Counted from the first letter of the stretch, positions 11,001 to 24,317 are shown. The stretch is 64,000 nucleotides of DNA from Eledone cirrhosa (GCA_964016885.1 OZ024746.1:101445089-101509088), one strand, 5' to 3'. The notes: generated from the letters alone by a model not told the origin. Numbers and translations: made by a program.

Positions 11001-11713
11001 CCATGGGAGTATTTAAACCACTGGTCTATCACAGATTTAGTCCATGGGAGTATTTAAACCATGGTCTATCACAGATTTAGTCCATGGGAGTATTTAAACC
11101 ACTGTCTATCACAGATTTAGTCCATGGGAGTATTTAAACCACTGTCTATCACAGATTTAGTCCATGGGAGTATTTAAACCACTGGTCTATCACAGATTTA
11201 GTCCATGGGAGTATTTAAACCACTAGTCTATCACAGATTTAGTCCATGGGAGTATTTAAACCACTGTCTATCACAGATTTAGTCCATGGGAGTATTTAAA
11301 CCACTGGTCTATCACAGATTTAGTCCATGGGAGTATTTAAACCACTAGTCTATCACAGATTTAGTCCATGGGAGTATTTAAACCACTAGTCTATCACAGA
11401 TTTAGTCCATGGGAGTATTTAAACCACTAGTCTATCACAGATTTAGTCCATGGGAGTATTTAAACCACTAGTCTATCACAGATTTAGTCCATGGGAGTAT
11501 TTAAACCACTAGTCTATCACAGATTTAGTCCATGGGAGTATTTAAACCACTGTCTATCACAGATTTAGTCCATGGGAGTATTTAAACCACTAGTCTATCA
11601 CAGATTTAGTCCATGGGAGTATTTAAACCATGGTCTATCACAGATTTAGTCCATGGGAGTATTTAAACCACGGTCTATCACAGATTTAGTCCATGGGAGT
11701 ATTTAAACCACTG
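5060..11713. repeat. 40/41-bp satellite-like array, about 160 copies
   Basis: The consensus is GGTCTATCACAGATTTAGTC followed by CATGGGAGTATTTAAACCAC, with an optional extra T at the junction (junction types CACGG, CACTGG, CACTGTC, CACTAGTC and CATGG). Units are nearly identical. Rare variants act as markers: GAGCATTT at 6181, 6548, 7278, 7645, 8776, 9143, 9873 and 10240; AAATCAC at 6027, 7124 and 9719; AAACCCC at 6637 and 9232. They reveal an exact 2,595-bp duplication that contains a 1,097-bp repeat. No frame stays open, because TTTAAA and unit-length changes create stops. Confidence 0.98.
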
Positions 11714-12416
11714 TAATATAACAGTAAACCAATAATCCCATCATTTATAGCAATGAATAGTAACTCATCATAGTAGGATGTGTGAAGCACTAAATGGTTA
11801 CTTGACATGTTATAAATAGCAGCACATTTTCCCTTATATCACAATATACAACCACAAAAAGGGACACATTGAATATTATGCTCCTAGGTATATTATACCA
11901 TGGAGAAAAATGGGATGTTCATAGACAGAAGGACTTTAATCATTGGTTTGTTTAATGAGACCTAACCAGGGCCTAAAAACCAACAACAACATTGTATTTA
12001 AAGTTGGTGGACTAGATGCGGTGGTCATGACTGGAAGGCTTTTCATTCTATGTTCGCTCGAGGCCAGCCAGAAGTTAAACCACAATCATAACTAGTGGAT
12101 TACGCTAACAATAGCTGAATGTTTTATCAAAATCTCAATGTACATTTAAAATGTTTTTCAAATCCCTCAGGATGTTAGACAAGATTTAATTTCATAGCAA
12201 TAAACAGAGAGATGCAGGATAAGTGTTTCCCTTGATAAGATGCTAGTCTTTCTCCAGTAAGATTTTTAACTGAGACATGTTCAAGTGTACTGACCACAAT
12301 ATCTATGGTCTAGTAATTCAACCCATCATAGTTATTTCATCATTTCCCTTCCAAAATTAAGGCAGAAATGTTGATGAGATTCAAACCCTCATAACATTAG
12401 TCAGTGTTCCAGCAAT
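11714..12416. other. Spacer with dispersed-repeat remnant
   Basis: GGTGGTCATGACTGGAAGGC (about 12,021) resembles GGTGGTCATGGCTTGAATGC at 21.90 kb, and TTTAATCATTGGTTTG (about 11,936) resembles TTTAATCATAGGTTTG at 51.63 kb. This suggests a scattered octopus repeat in differently arranged pieces. No gene was seen. Confidence 0.45.
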
Positions 12417-12650
12417 CCATCAGTCTCGTTAGCTCTCCCTCTCTCCCTCTCTCATGATTCAATCCATCAGTCTCGTTAGCTCTCCCTCTCCCTCTCTCTC
12501 ATGATTCAATCCATCAGTCTCGTTAGCTCTCCCTCTCTCCCTCTCTCATGATTCAATCCATCAGTCTCGTTAGCTCTCCCTCTCCCTCTCTCTCATGATT
12601 CAATCCATCAGTCTCGTTAGCTCTAACTCTCTCCCTCTCTCATTCACATC
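12417..12650. repeat. 47-bp CT-rich minisatellite, five copies
   Basis: Units contain CCATCAGTCTCGTTAGCTCT, a CTCTCCCTCT tract and CATGATTCAAT. Two tract versions alternate, so the array behaves as a 94-bp dimer. Confidence 0.92.
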
Positions 12651-12726
12651 ATTCAATCAATCTATTTTCTATTAAATTTCTCCACCTATCTGGCACACTT
12701 TATAGGAATACTAAATTAACTCCAGT

Positions 12727-12890
12727 ACTTGCTTACTAACTTTATTTTATGAACCCCAGAAGAATAAAAGGTCAAGTTGACCTTGGTGAGATTTAGAAAC
12801 AGAATATAAAAGACTGTAAGTAAATACCACCAGCATTCTGTCCAATATTCTAACAATATTCCCACTTCCCTGCTATCTATTGATCTTACA
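12727..12890 (-). repeat. tRNA-derived SINE, degenerate
   Basis: The minus strand retains the order GGTCAACTTGACC, TTCTTCTGGGGTTC, AAATAAAGT of the common SINE, with many changes in the tRNA-like half. Confidence 0.6.
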
Positions 12891-12989
12891 CAAGCAGGGA
12901 CGTACAACTTTTTCATAGGAATCCAACTTTTTCAAAATTTGATATTCTATCTCCTAAGATTTGAGATTATTTCTACTAAGCGAAACGTT

Positions 12990-13409
12990 TTTGAAGGCCG
13001 ACTGGATTGGGAATGTTTGTCTGGTGAATAAAAAATGACATGCACAGCCAGGCTGGAAGAGATATCATGATAGGTGGGTGTAAAATCAGTTGGCTGGAAT
13101 TTGCAGACAACATGGTGTTACTTAACTTGACAGAAGGTGATCTCCGACTTGCACTTGATAGGTTTGATGCCGAGTGCTGCATGGCTGGATTGAAAATCAG
13201 TGCTGTGAAAACTGAGACTCTTCTCCTCTCAACGAAGCCTGCGCAGTGTACTCTACATGTGAATGGAGTTCCACTGAAGCAGGTAAAGAAGTTCAAGTAT
13301 CTCGGGGCCATGTTCACAAGTGATGGAAGACAACAGGTTGAATTAAGTGCAAGAATTGCAGGAGCTGGTGCAGTACTGTGCAGAAGAATATGCCCCTACA
13401 AGCTATAGA
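12990..13409 (+). pseudogene. Non-LTR reverse transcriptase fragment (copy 2)
   Basis: The open frame 13,040-13,408 reads ISWLEFADNMVLLNLTEGD, LALDRFDAECCMAGLKIS, TETLLLSTKPAQCTLHV and KFKYLGAMFTSDGRQQ, which is RT motif C and the following thumb region. It is colinear with 340-640 of the window but less damaged. The F-A-D-D box reads FADN, as it does in copy 1 (TDN). It is cut at both ends, so it lacks motifs A and B and is not functional. Confidence 0.85.
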
Positions 13410-13686
13410 AACAGCTTGTTTTTCAATTATATTAATGGTTTCCATTATAATCATTTAACATAAGAGAATAAAAATCTTTCATTGGTGATATAAAGAATAA
13501 CCACGAAAGAAGACATTTCCTAATACTATAAGGTGTAGGGGAGAGGGTACATGCAAATATGTATTCATCGTCGTCACCACCACCACCATGGTGCCCCTCT
13601 TCCCTTGGTTCCCTAAACATGTATACAATGGTGTCCCTTTTCCTTTGGTTCTCTAAACATGTATAAAATAGTGTCTCTCTTCCCTT
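13410..13686. other. Short spacer
   Basis: Contains an imperfect triplicate of CCCTTTTCCTTTGGTT-like motifs at about 13,595-13,690 leading into the array. No gene was seen. Confidence 0.5.
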
Positions 13687-16600
13687 GGTTAGACTTTATT
13701 ACATCAGTAAACTGTTATATATTGGTAGAAACTGTTGTAGGCATTACATCAGTAAACTGTTATATATTGGTAGAACTGAGGTAGGTATAGTGAGACTTTA
13801 TTACATCAGTAAACTGTTATATATTGGTAGAACTGGGGTAGGTATTACATCAGTAAACTGTTATATATTGGTAGAAACTGTTGTAGGTATTACATCAGTA
13901 AACTGTTATATATTGGTAGAACTGAGGTAGGTATAGTGAGACTTTATTACATCAGTAAACTGTTATATATTGGTAGAAACTGTTGTAGGTATTACATCAG
14001 TAAACTGTTATATATTGGTAGAAACTGTTGTAGGTATTACATCAGTAAACTGTTATATATTGGCAGAAACTGTTGTAGGCATTACATCAGTAAACTGTTA
14101 TATATTGGTAGAAACTGTTGTAGGTATTACATCAGTAAACTGTTATATATTGGTAGAACTGGGGTAGGTATAGTGAGACTTTATTACATCAGTAAACTGT
14201 TATATATTGGTAGAACTGAGGTAGGTATAGTGAGACTTTATTACATCAGTAAACTGTTATATATTGGTAGAAACTGTTGTAGGTATTACATCAGTAAACT
14301 GTTATATATTGGTAGAAACTGTTGTAGGTATTACATCAGTAAACTGTTATATATTGGTAGAAACTGTTGTAGGCATTACATCAGTAAACTGTTATATATT
14401 GGTAGAAACTGTTGTAGGTATTACATCAGTAAACTGTTATATATTGGTAGAAACTGTTGTAGGTATTACATCAGTAAACTGTTATATATTGGTAGAAACT
14501 GTTGTAGGCATTACATCAGTAAACTGTTATATATTGGTAGAAACTGTTGTAGGTATTACATCAGTAAACTGTTATATATTGGTAGAACTGAGGTAGGTAT
14601 AGTGAGACTTTATTACATCAGTAAACTGTTATATATTGGTAGAAACTGTTGTAGGTATTACATCAGTAAACTGTTATATATTGGTAGAAACTGTTGTAGG
14701 CATTACATCAGTAAACTGTTATATATTGGTAGAAACTGTTGTAGCCATTACATCAGTAAACTGTTATATATTGGTAGAAACTGTTGTAGGTATTTCATCA
14801 GTAAACTGTTATATATTGGTAGAAACTGTTGTAGGCATTACATCAGTAAACTGTTATATATTGGTAGAAACTGTTGTAGGTATTACATCAGTAAACTGTT
14901 ATATATTGGTAGAAACTGTTGTAGGTATTACATCAGTAAACTGTTATATATTGGTAAAGACTGTTGTAGGTATTACATCAGTAAACTGTTATATATTGGT
15001 AGAACTGAGGTAGGTATAGTGAGACTTTATTACATCAGTAAGCTGTTATATATTGGTAGAAACTGTTGTAGGTATTACATCAGTAAACTGTTATATATTG
15101 GTAGAACTGAGGTAGGTATAGTGAGACTTTATTACATCAGTAAACTGTTATATATTGGTAGAACTGGGGTAGGTATTACATCAGTAAACTGTTATATATT
15201 GGTAGAAACTGTTTAAACTGTTATATGTTGGTAGAACTGAGGTAGGTATAGTGAGACTTTATTACATCAGTAAACTGTTATATATTGGTAGAAACTGTTG
15301 TAGGCATTACATCAGTAAACTGTTATATATTGGTAGAACTGAGGTAGGTATAGTGAGACTTTATTACATCAGTAAACTGTTATATATTGGTAGAAACTGT
15401 TGTAGGTATTACATCAGTAAACTGTTATATATTGGTAGAACTGAGGTAGGTATAGTGAGACTTTATTACATCAGTAAACTGTTATATATTGGTAGGACTG
15501 GGGTAGGTATTACATCAGTAAACTATTATATATTGGTAGAAACTGTTGTAGGTATTACATCAGTAAACTGTTATATATTGGTAGAACTGAGGTAGGTATA
15601 GTGAGACTTTATTACATCAGTAAACTGTTATATATTGGTAGAAACTGTTGTAGGTATTACATCAGTAAACTGTTATATATTGGTAGAACTGAGGTAGGTA
15701 TAGTGAGACTTTATTACATCAGTAAACTGTTATATATTGGTAGAACTGGGGTAGGTATAGTGAGACTTTATTACATCAGTAAACTGTTATATATTGGTAG
15801 AAACTGTTGTAGGTATTACATCAGTAAACTGTTATATATTGGTAGAACTGAGGTAGGTATAGTGAGACTTTATTACATCAGTAAACTGTTATATATTGGT
15901 AGAACTGGGGTAGGTATAGTGAGACTTTATTACATCATTAAACTGTTATATATTGGTAGAACTGGGGTAGGTATAGTGAGACTTTATTACATCAGTAAAC
16001 TGTTATATATTGGTAGAAACTGTTGTAGGTATTACATCAGTAAACTGTTATATATTGGTAGAACTGAGGTAGGTATAGTGAGACTTTATTACATCAGTAA
16101 GCTGTTATATATTGGTAGAAACTGTTTAAACTGTTATATATTGGTAGAACTGGGGTAGGTATAGTGAGTTTTTATTACATCAGTAAACTGTTATATATTG
16201 GTAGAACTGAGGTAGGTATAGTGAGACTTTATTACATCAGTAAACTGTTATATATTGGTAGAACTGGGGTAGGTATTACATCAGTAAACTGTTATATATT
16301 GGTAGAAACTGTTTAAACTGTTATATGTTGGTAGAACTGAGGTAGGTATAGTGAGACTTTATTACATCAGTAAACTGTTATATATTGGTAGAAACTGTTG
16401 TAGGCATTACATCAGTAAACTGTTATATATTGGTAGAACTGAGGTAGGTATAGTGAGACTTTATTACATCAGTAAACTGTTATATATTGGTAGAAACTGT
16501 TGTAGGTATTACATCAGTAAACTGTTATATATTGGTAGAACTGAGGTAGGTATAGTGAGACTTTATTACATCAGTAAACTGTTATATATTGGTAGAACTG

Positions 16601-19600
16601 GGGTAGGTATTACATCAGTAAACTGTTATATATTGGTAGAAACTGTTGTAGGTATTACATCAGTAAACTGTTATATATTGGTAGAACTGAGGTAGGTATA
16701 GTGAGACTTTATTACATCAGTAAACTGTTATATATTGGTAGAAACTGTTGTAGGTATTACATCAGTAAACTGTTATATATTGGTAGAACTGAGGTAGGTA
16801 TAGTGAGACTTTATTACATCAGTAAACTGTTATATATTGGTAGAACTGGGGTAGGTATAGTGAGACTTTATTACATCAGTAAACTGTTATATATTGGTAG
16901 AAACTGTTGTAGGCATTACATCAGTAAACTGTTATATATTGGTAGAAACTGTTGTAGGTATTACATCAGTAAACTGTTATATATTGGTAGAAACTGTTGT
17001 AGGCATTACATCAGTAAACTGTTATATATTGGTAGAAACTGTTGTAGGTATTACATCAGTAAACTGTTATATATTGGTAGAAACTGTTGTAGGTATTACA
17101 TCAGTAAACTGTTATATATTGGTAGAAACTGTTGTAGGTATTACATCAGTAAACTGTTATATATTGGTAGAACTGAGGTAGGTATAGTGAGACTTTATTA
17201 CATCAGTAAGCTGTTATATATTGGTAGAAACTGTTGTAGGTATTACATCAGTAAACTGTTATATATTGGTAGAACTGAGGTAGGTATAGTGAGACTTTAT
17301 TACATCAGTAAACTGTTATATATTGGTAGAACTGGGGTAGGTATTACATCAGTAAACTGTTATATATTGGTAGAAACTGTTTAAACTGTTATATGTTGGT
17401 AGAACTGAGGTAGGTATAGTGAGACTTTATTACATCAGTAAACTGTTATATATTGGTAGAAACTGTTGTAGGCATTACATCAGTAAACTGTTATATATTG
17501 GTAGAACTGAGGTAGGTATAGTGAGACTTTATTACATCAGTAAACTGTTATATATTGGTAGAAACTGTTGTAGGTATTACATCAGTAAACTGTTATATAT
17601 TGGTAGAACTGAGGTAGGTATAGTGAGACTTTATTACATCAGTAAACTGTTATATATTGGTAGAACTGGGGTAGGTATTACATCAGTAAACTGTTATATA
17701 TTGGTAGAAACTGTTGTAGGTATTACATCAGTAAACTGTTATATATTGGTAGAACTGAGGTAGGTATAGTGAGACTTTATTACATCAGTAAACTGTTATA
17801 TATTGGTAGAAACTGTTGTAGGTATTACATCAGTAAACTGTTATATATTGGTAGAACTGAGGTAGGTATAGTGAGACTTTATTACATCAGTAAACTGTTA
17901 TATATTGGTAGAACTGGGGTAGGTATAGTGAGACTTTATTACATCAGTAAACTGTTATATATTGGTAGAAACTGTTGTAGGTATTACATCAGTAAACTGT
18001 TATATATTGGTAGAACTGAGGTAGGTATAGTGAGACTTTATTACATCAGTAAACTGTTATATATTGGTAGAACTGGGGTAGGTATAGTGAGACTTTATTA
18101 CATCATTAAACTGTTATATATTGGTAGAACTGGGGTAGGTATAGTGAGACTTTATTACATCAGTAAACTGTTATATATTGGTAGAAACTGTTGTAGGTAT
18201 TACATCAGTAAACTGTTATATATTGGTAGAACTGAGGTAGGTATAGTGAGACTTTATTACATCAGTAAGCTGTTATATATTGGTAGAAACTGTTTAAACT
18301 GTTATATATTGGTAGAACTGGGGTAGGTATAGTGAGTTTTTATTACATCAGTAAACTGTTATATATTGGTAGAACTGAGGTAGGTATAGTGAGACTTTAT
18401 TACATCAGTAAACTGTTATATATTGGTAGAACTGGGGTAGGTATTACATCAGTAAACTGTTATATATTGGTAGAAACTGTTTAAACTGTTATATGTTGGT
18501 AGAACTGAGGTAGGTATAGTGAGACTTTATTACATCAGTAAACTGTTATATATTGGTAGAAACTGTTGTAGGCATTACATCAGTAAACTGTTATATATTG
18601 GTAGAACTGAGGTAGGTATAGTGAGACTTTATTACATCAGTAAACTGTTATATATTGGTAGAAACTGTTGTAGGTATTACATCAGTAAACTGTTATATAT
18701 TGGTAGAACTGAGGTAGGTATAGTGAGACTTTATTACATCAGTAAACTGTTATATATTGGTAGAACTGGGGTAGGTATTACATCAGTAAACTGTTATATA
18801 TTGGTAGAAACTGTTGTAGGTATTACATCAGTAAACTGTTATATATTGGTAGAACTGAGGTAGGTATAGTGAGACTTTATTACATCAGTAAACTGTTATA
18901 TATTGGTAGAACTGGGGTAGGTATTACATCAGTAAACTGTTATATATTGGTAGAAACTGTTTAAACTGTTATATGTTGGTAGAACTGAGGTAGGTATAGT
19001 GAGACTTTATTACATCAGTAAACTGTTATATATTGGTAGAAACTGTTGTAGGCATTACATCAGTAAACTGTTATATATTGGTAGAACTGAGGTAGGTATA
19101 GTGAGACTTTATTACATCAGTAAACTGTTATATATTGGTAGAAACTGTTGTAGGTATTACATCAGTAAACTGTTATATATTGGTAGAACTGAGGTAGGTA
19201 TAGTGAGACTTTATTACATCAGTAAACTGTTATATATTGGTAGAACTGGAGTAGGTATTACATCAGTAAACTGTTATATATTGGTAGAAACTGTTGTAGG
19301 TATTACATCAGTAAACTGTTATATATTGGTAGAACTGAGGTAGGTATAGTGAGACTTTATTACATCAGTAAACTGTTATATATTGGTAGAAACTGTTGTA
19401 GGTATTACATCAGTAAACTGTTATATATTGGTAGAACTGAGGTAGGTATAGTGAGACTTTATTACATCAGTAAACTGTTATATATTGGTAGAACTGGGGT
19501 AGGTATAGTGAGACTTTATTACATCAGTAAACTGTTATATATTGGTAGAACTGGGGTAGGTATAGTGAGACTTTATTACATCAGTAAACTGTTATATATT

Positions 19601-21588
19601 GGTAGAAACTGTTGTAGGTATTACATCAGTAAACTGTTATATATTGGTAGAACTGAGGTAGGTATAGTGAGACTTTATTACATCAGTAAGCTGTTATATA
19701 TTGGTAGAAACTGTTTAAACTGTTATATATTGGTAGAACTGGGGTAGGTATAGTGAGTTTTTATTACATCAGTAAACTGTTATATATTGGTAGAACTGAG
19801 GTAGGTATAGTGAGACTTTATTACATCAGTAAACTGTTATATATTGGTAGAACTGGGGTAGGTATTACATCAGTAAACTGTTATATATTGGTAGAAACTG
19901 TTTAAACTGTTATATGTTGGTAGAACTGAGGTAGGTATAGTGAGACTTTATTACATCAGTAAACTGTTATATATTGGTAGAAACTGTTGTAGGCATTACA
20001 TCAGTAAACTGTTATATATTGGTAGAACTGAGGTAGGTATAGTGAGACTTTATTACATCAGTAAACTGTTATATATTGGTAGAAACTGTTGTAGGTATTA
20101 CATCAGTAAACTGTTATATATTGGTAGAACTGAGGTAGGTATAGTGAGACTTTATTACATCAGTAAACTGTTATATATTGGTAGAACTGGGGTAGGTATT
20201 ACATCAGTAAACTGTTATATATTGGTAGAAACTGTTGTAGGTATTACATCAGTAAACTGTTATATATTGGTAGAACTGAGGTAGGTATAGTGAGACTTTA
20301 TTACATCAGTAAACTGTTATATATTGGTAGAAACTGTTGTAGGTATTACATCAGTAAACTGTTATATATTGGTAGAACTGAGGTAGGTATAGTGAGACTT
20401 TATTACATCAGTAAACTGTTATATATTGGTAGAACTGGGGTAGGTATAGTGAGACTTTATTACATCAGTAAACTGTTATATATTGGTAGAAACTGTTGTA
20501 GGTATTACATCAGTAAACTGTTATATATTGGTAGAACTGAGGTAGGTATAGTGAGACTTTATTACATCAGTAAACTGTTATATATTGGTAGAACTGGGGT
20601 AGGTATAGTGAGACTTTATTACATCAGTAAACTGTTATATATTGGTAGAACTGGGGTAGGTATAGTGAGACTTTATTACATCAGTAAACTGTTATATATT
20701 GGTAGAAACTGTTGTAGGTATTACATCAGTAAACTGTTATATATTGGTAGAACTGAGGTAGGTATAGTGAGACTTTATTACATCAGGAAACTGTTATATA
20801 TTGGTAGAACTGGGGTAGGTATAGTGAGACTTTATTACATCAGTAAACTGTTATATATTGGTAGAACTGGGGTAGGTATAGTGAGACTTTATTACATCAG
20901 TAAACTGTTATATATTGGTAGAAACTGTTGTAGGTATTACATCAGTAAACTGTTATATATTGGTAGAACTGAGGTAGGTATAGTGAGACTTTATTACATC
21001 AGTAAACTGTTATATATTGGTAGAACTGGGGTAGGTATAGTGAGACTTTATTACATCAGTAAACTGTTATATATTGGTAGAAACTGTTGTAGGTATTACA
21101 TCAGTAAACTGTTATATATTGGTAGAACTGAGGTAGGTATAGTGAGATTTTATTACATCAGTAAACTGTTATATGTTGGTAGAAACTGTTGTAGGTATTA
21201 CATCAGTAAACTGTTATATATTGGTAGAACTGAGGTAGGTATTACATCCGTAAACTGTTATATATTGGTAGAACTGAGGTAGGTATAGTGAGACTTTATT
21301 ACATCAGTAAACTGTTATATATTGGTAGAAACTGTTGTAGGTATTACATCAGTAAACTGTTATATATTGGTAGAACTGAGGTAGGTATAGTGAGACTTTA
21401 TTACATCAGTAAACTGTTATATATTGGTAGAAACTGTTGTAGGTATTACATCAGTAAACTGTTATATATTGGTAGAAACTGTTGTAGGTATTACATCAGT
21501 AAACTGTTATATATTTGTAGAACTGGGGTAGGTATAGTGAGTTTTTATTACATCAGTAAACTGTTATATATTGGTAGAAACTGTTGCC
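13687..21588. repeat. 45/57-bp composite array, about 7.9 kb
   Basis: Two related units share TTACATCAGTAAACTG, TTATATATTGGTAGAA. The 45-bp type ends ACTGTTGTAGG. The 57-bp type begins TATAGTGAGACT and ends ACTGAGGTAGG. A 44-bp form also occurs. Because 45 and 57 are multiples of three, long frames stay open (up to 426 codons at 13,936-15,216, reading repeats of YISKLLYIGRNCCR). Deletion-type markers (CTGTTTAAACTG), the TCATTA variant and GTGAGTTTTT recur exactly 2,168 bp apart (for example 16,163 and 18,331). I treat the frames as by-products of repeat length, not genes. Confidence 0.97.
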
Positions 21589-21689
21589 AATTCAACTGCT
21601 TATTCTACTTTTCATCCACTGCTTAATTTTATTCTAAATATTTAGTGTAAATATTTTGTTAATTCAATATAAATCAATAAAATATTGGC

Positions 21690-21775
21690 GTAATCAACAA
21701 AAGCCCTTGAATGCAGTTCCCTTGCATAACTGCAGTCAAATGACTGGAATGAATAAATGGGTAAAAAATAAAAAT
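21690..21775. repeat. SINE 3' fragment
   Basis: GCAGTCAAATGACTGGAATG and preceding AAAGCCC...GCAGT match the last part of the SINE at 31.67-31.84 kb. Confidence 0.5.
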
Positions 21776-22202
21776 TTCCTATAGAAACTACATTTATATG
21801 GTCATTGGGTCTGCTGAAAATAATAGCCAAATCTTTGACAAATCCCAACCAACTGGACACAGTAGACAATGGGGTACCTTCTTCTTGAAAAATAGATGGG
21901 GTGGTCATGGCTTGAATGCCTTTCATCAAAGTAAAGCAAGAAGAAGCAAAGGTAAAAATAAAATGATTATACTTACATAAAAGAGATGTAAAGCCTCCAA
22001 TATTGTATTTACTGTGGAACTGGTGGAGCCCCGAATATCAGCAACTAGTGAAAGGCCAACACATTTCTTTCTTTTTCTAGGGGAAAGAAGAAACGGTTGA
22101 TTAATGTTCCATGGTAAACAGCTTCAGTTTGGAATTCATTGAAGTGGGTTAGAGGGCAGAGAATTGTCAAAATATTTATAGATATGTTATAGTTGTTAAA
22201 TG
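21776..22202. other. Spacer
   Basis: Apart from the GGTGGTCATGGC repeat remnant near 21,900 and a short AT-rich stretch, nothing was recognised. Confidence 0.4.
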
Positions 22203-22625
22203 TAAGGAGTGGGGGTGAGAGAGGGGAGAAGATAGGTGAGAGAGGGGAGGATGTTTGGGTAAAAGATAGGTGGCAGAGGGGAGGATGCTTGGGTAGAAGA
22301 TAGGTGGCAGAGGGGAGGATGTTTGGGTAGAAGATAGGTGGCAGAGGGGAGGATGTTTGGGTAGAATATAGGTGAGAGAGGGGAGGATGTTTGGGTAGAA
22401 GATAGGTGAGAGAGGGGAGGATGTTTGGGTAGAAGATAGGTGGCAGAGGGGAGGATGATTGGGTAGAATATAGGTGAGAGAGGGGAGGATGCTTGGGTAG
22501 AAGATAGGTGAGAGAGGAGAGGATGTTGGGTAGAAGATAGGTGAGAGAGGGGAGGATGTTTGGGTAGAAGATAGGTGGCAGAGGGGAGGATGTTTGGGTA
22601 GAAGATAGGTGAGAGAAGGGGGAGA
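22203..22625. repeat. 34-bp purine-rich minisatellite, about 12 copies
   Basis: Units are of the form GTAGAAGATAGGTGGCAGAG, GGGAGGATGTTTGG, with GTGAGAG replacing GTGGCAG in about half. The minus strand is open and reads proline- and serine-rich repeats, a length effect rather than a gene. Confidence 0.93.
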
Positions 22626-22714
22626 GAAGAGGATGAAAGGGAAAGATGTGAGGTGGGATGGAAATAGGTGAAAGTTGTGTACAACAGGAAGTAAATGAAA
22701 GGAAAGGGTTGAAA

Positions 22715-22716
<2 letters not shown>

Positions 22717-22788
<72 letters not shown>
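22717..22788. repeat. (GA)n microsatellite
   Basis: About 35 GA dinucleotides. Similar pure GA tracts on the same strand occur at 25.43 kb and 39.63 kb. Confidence 0.97.
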
Positions 22789-22789
<1 letters not shown>

Positions 22790-22849
22790 GAAGAGAAAGA
22801 GGGAGAGTATGATAGCAAGAGCAAAAGAGAAAGCAATAATGAAAATGAA

Positions 22850-23225
22850 ATCTAATTAGATTAACTTGATCAATATTAGATATAAAAGTACAATTAAATA
22901 ATATTAATATAATAAAGTGGAAACAGCCAAAATAATAGAGGGATTTAGTTTTGAGTTCTGATAGCAGTCACCGACTCTAGCAAAACTGAGCATCTGGGAC
23001 CACTAGAAATATCCAGAGCTACAGATATTCTTTATTGTAAATAGAAAACAATGATCTTTATTTTGAGTTAAAGACAGAAGTGGAAATTATAAGTTCAGAG
23101 TCTCCACCAAAACACACAATATAAATACTATAATTCCTATCTTGAGACTGAAATGGTTAGTATTATGGAGAATGAAAGAGAGCAGTAAAAAGTGGAAGCA
23201 ATAGATGCATCAACAATCCATATTC
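22850..23225. other. AT-rich spacer
   Basis: No repeat or coding signal was recognised. Confidence 0.35.
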
Positions 23226-23326
23226 AAATATAGCAGTTCTTAAAACCAAACAAATATCTTAAAACTAGACAACTATCTTAAAACTAGATAAATATCTTAA
23301 AACCAGACAAATATCTTAAAACTAGC
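23226..23326. repeat. Short tandem repeat, about 25-26 bp
   Basis: Four units of the type ATCTTAAAACTAGACAAATA. Confidence 0.8.
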
Positions 23327-23633
23327 AGGAAATATAAAGTGTATTTTTTAAAAATGGATATATGTAATTGTGTGTATGTGGGTGCAAGTGTAGGAATGTA
23401 TCTTTTTGTGTAAGATTTTATTAGTGAACGCCTGTGTGTTTGGGGTCAATAAATGAAATTGAAATTCAGCAAGCTTAGATTATAATACTTTATGTCCCAT
23501 TTCCAAACATCAATATATTGAAACTACATTTGTTTTCTGGTTCAATGCTTAAAAACAGACTCCCTCTTCACCCAAATGTTCAGTTATAATTACAAGGTTT
23601 TAAGTTTGATACCCTTAGCCTACTGCTTATAAG

Positions 23634-23749
23634 TGATAAGAGCTGAGACATTTGTGAAACTGGACACCAAAATCATATTAGTAAATAATCTCAGTGGGGT
23701 TTCTCCTGATATTCTAGAAAAAATTGCAGAGCTAGCTAATAACTTTTAG
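23634..23749 (+). pseudogene. Possible DAK-like exon remnant (weak)
   Basis: A 38-codon frame between stops reads KLDTKIILVNNLSGVSPD and ends ANNF at a TAG at 23,747. L-V-N-N-L followed by G-x-S is reminiscent of the dihydroxyacetone kinase family signature, but one short match is thin evidence and no splice sites were identified. It could be chance. Confidence 0.15.
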
Positions 23750-24317
23750 TAACCCTATTCCATTGTGATTATATTTTTAGCAATACTGTCATTATACATT
23801 CCAAAGGATGAGGAAAATGGAAAGAGGTTTTTCCCTTACCACATTCCATATTTGCAGGAATTTTACCAAATTTACCTTTCTAGTGTGTGCCTATGATGAG
23901 CTCTTGTCTTTTATCTCAAAAGTTTATACATTCCAATATCAACAACTATATTTGCCGCCACCATCTTACAGTTCTACACTTTTCTCCTTGTGTCAACTTT
24001 AGGTGAATATACCACTGGGAAGTTGGATTTCATTTGTTTTTCACACTTCCCAGTTATATCTTGTTAGTGTGATGTTAGTATAACTAATGTCTTTCAAGTC
24101 TGGTGCTTATTTCATATCTTGTTGATCTGTTGCTGGACACAGCCCTGACACATATGTAAACATAGACATGCTGGTTGTTATTTCTAGCAGATTAAATCGG
24201 TCGTTTTGTGTTGTCCTATATGAAAGTGTTCATTGTAATGTTTGTGTATGTAATTTGATGGAGTCTGTTATTTCAGTCAGGTCAAATTGGTTGTCGCCTA
24301 TGTGAAGGTGTTCATGT
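23750..24317. other. Spacer
   Basis: Contains a 64-codon frame (23,808-24,002) with no recognisable domain. Nothing else was seen. Confidence 0.35.

Noticed and set aside
5060..11713. CRISPR-like array
   Set aside because: The repeats are direct and regular, but there are no unique spacers and no cas genes, and the context is animal DNA. It is a minisatellite.
22045..22836. 263-codon Ser/Leu/Pro-rich minus-strand ORF
   Set aside because: Product of (GA)n and the 34-bp minisatellite; the competing 162-codon frame is equally open.
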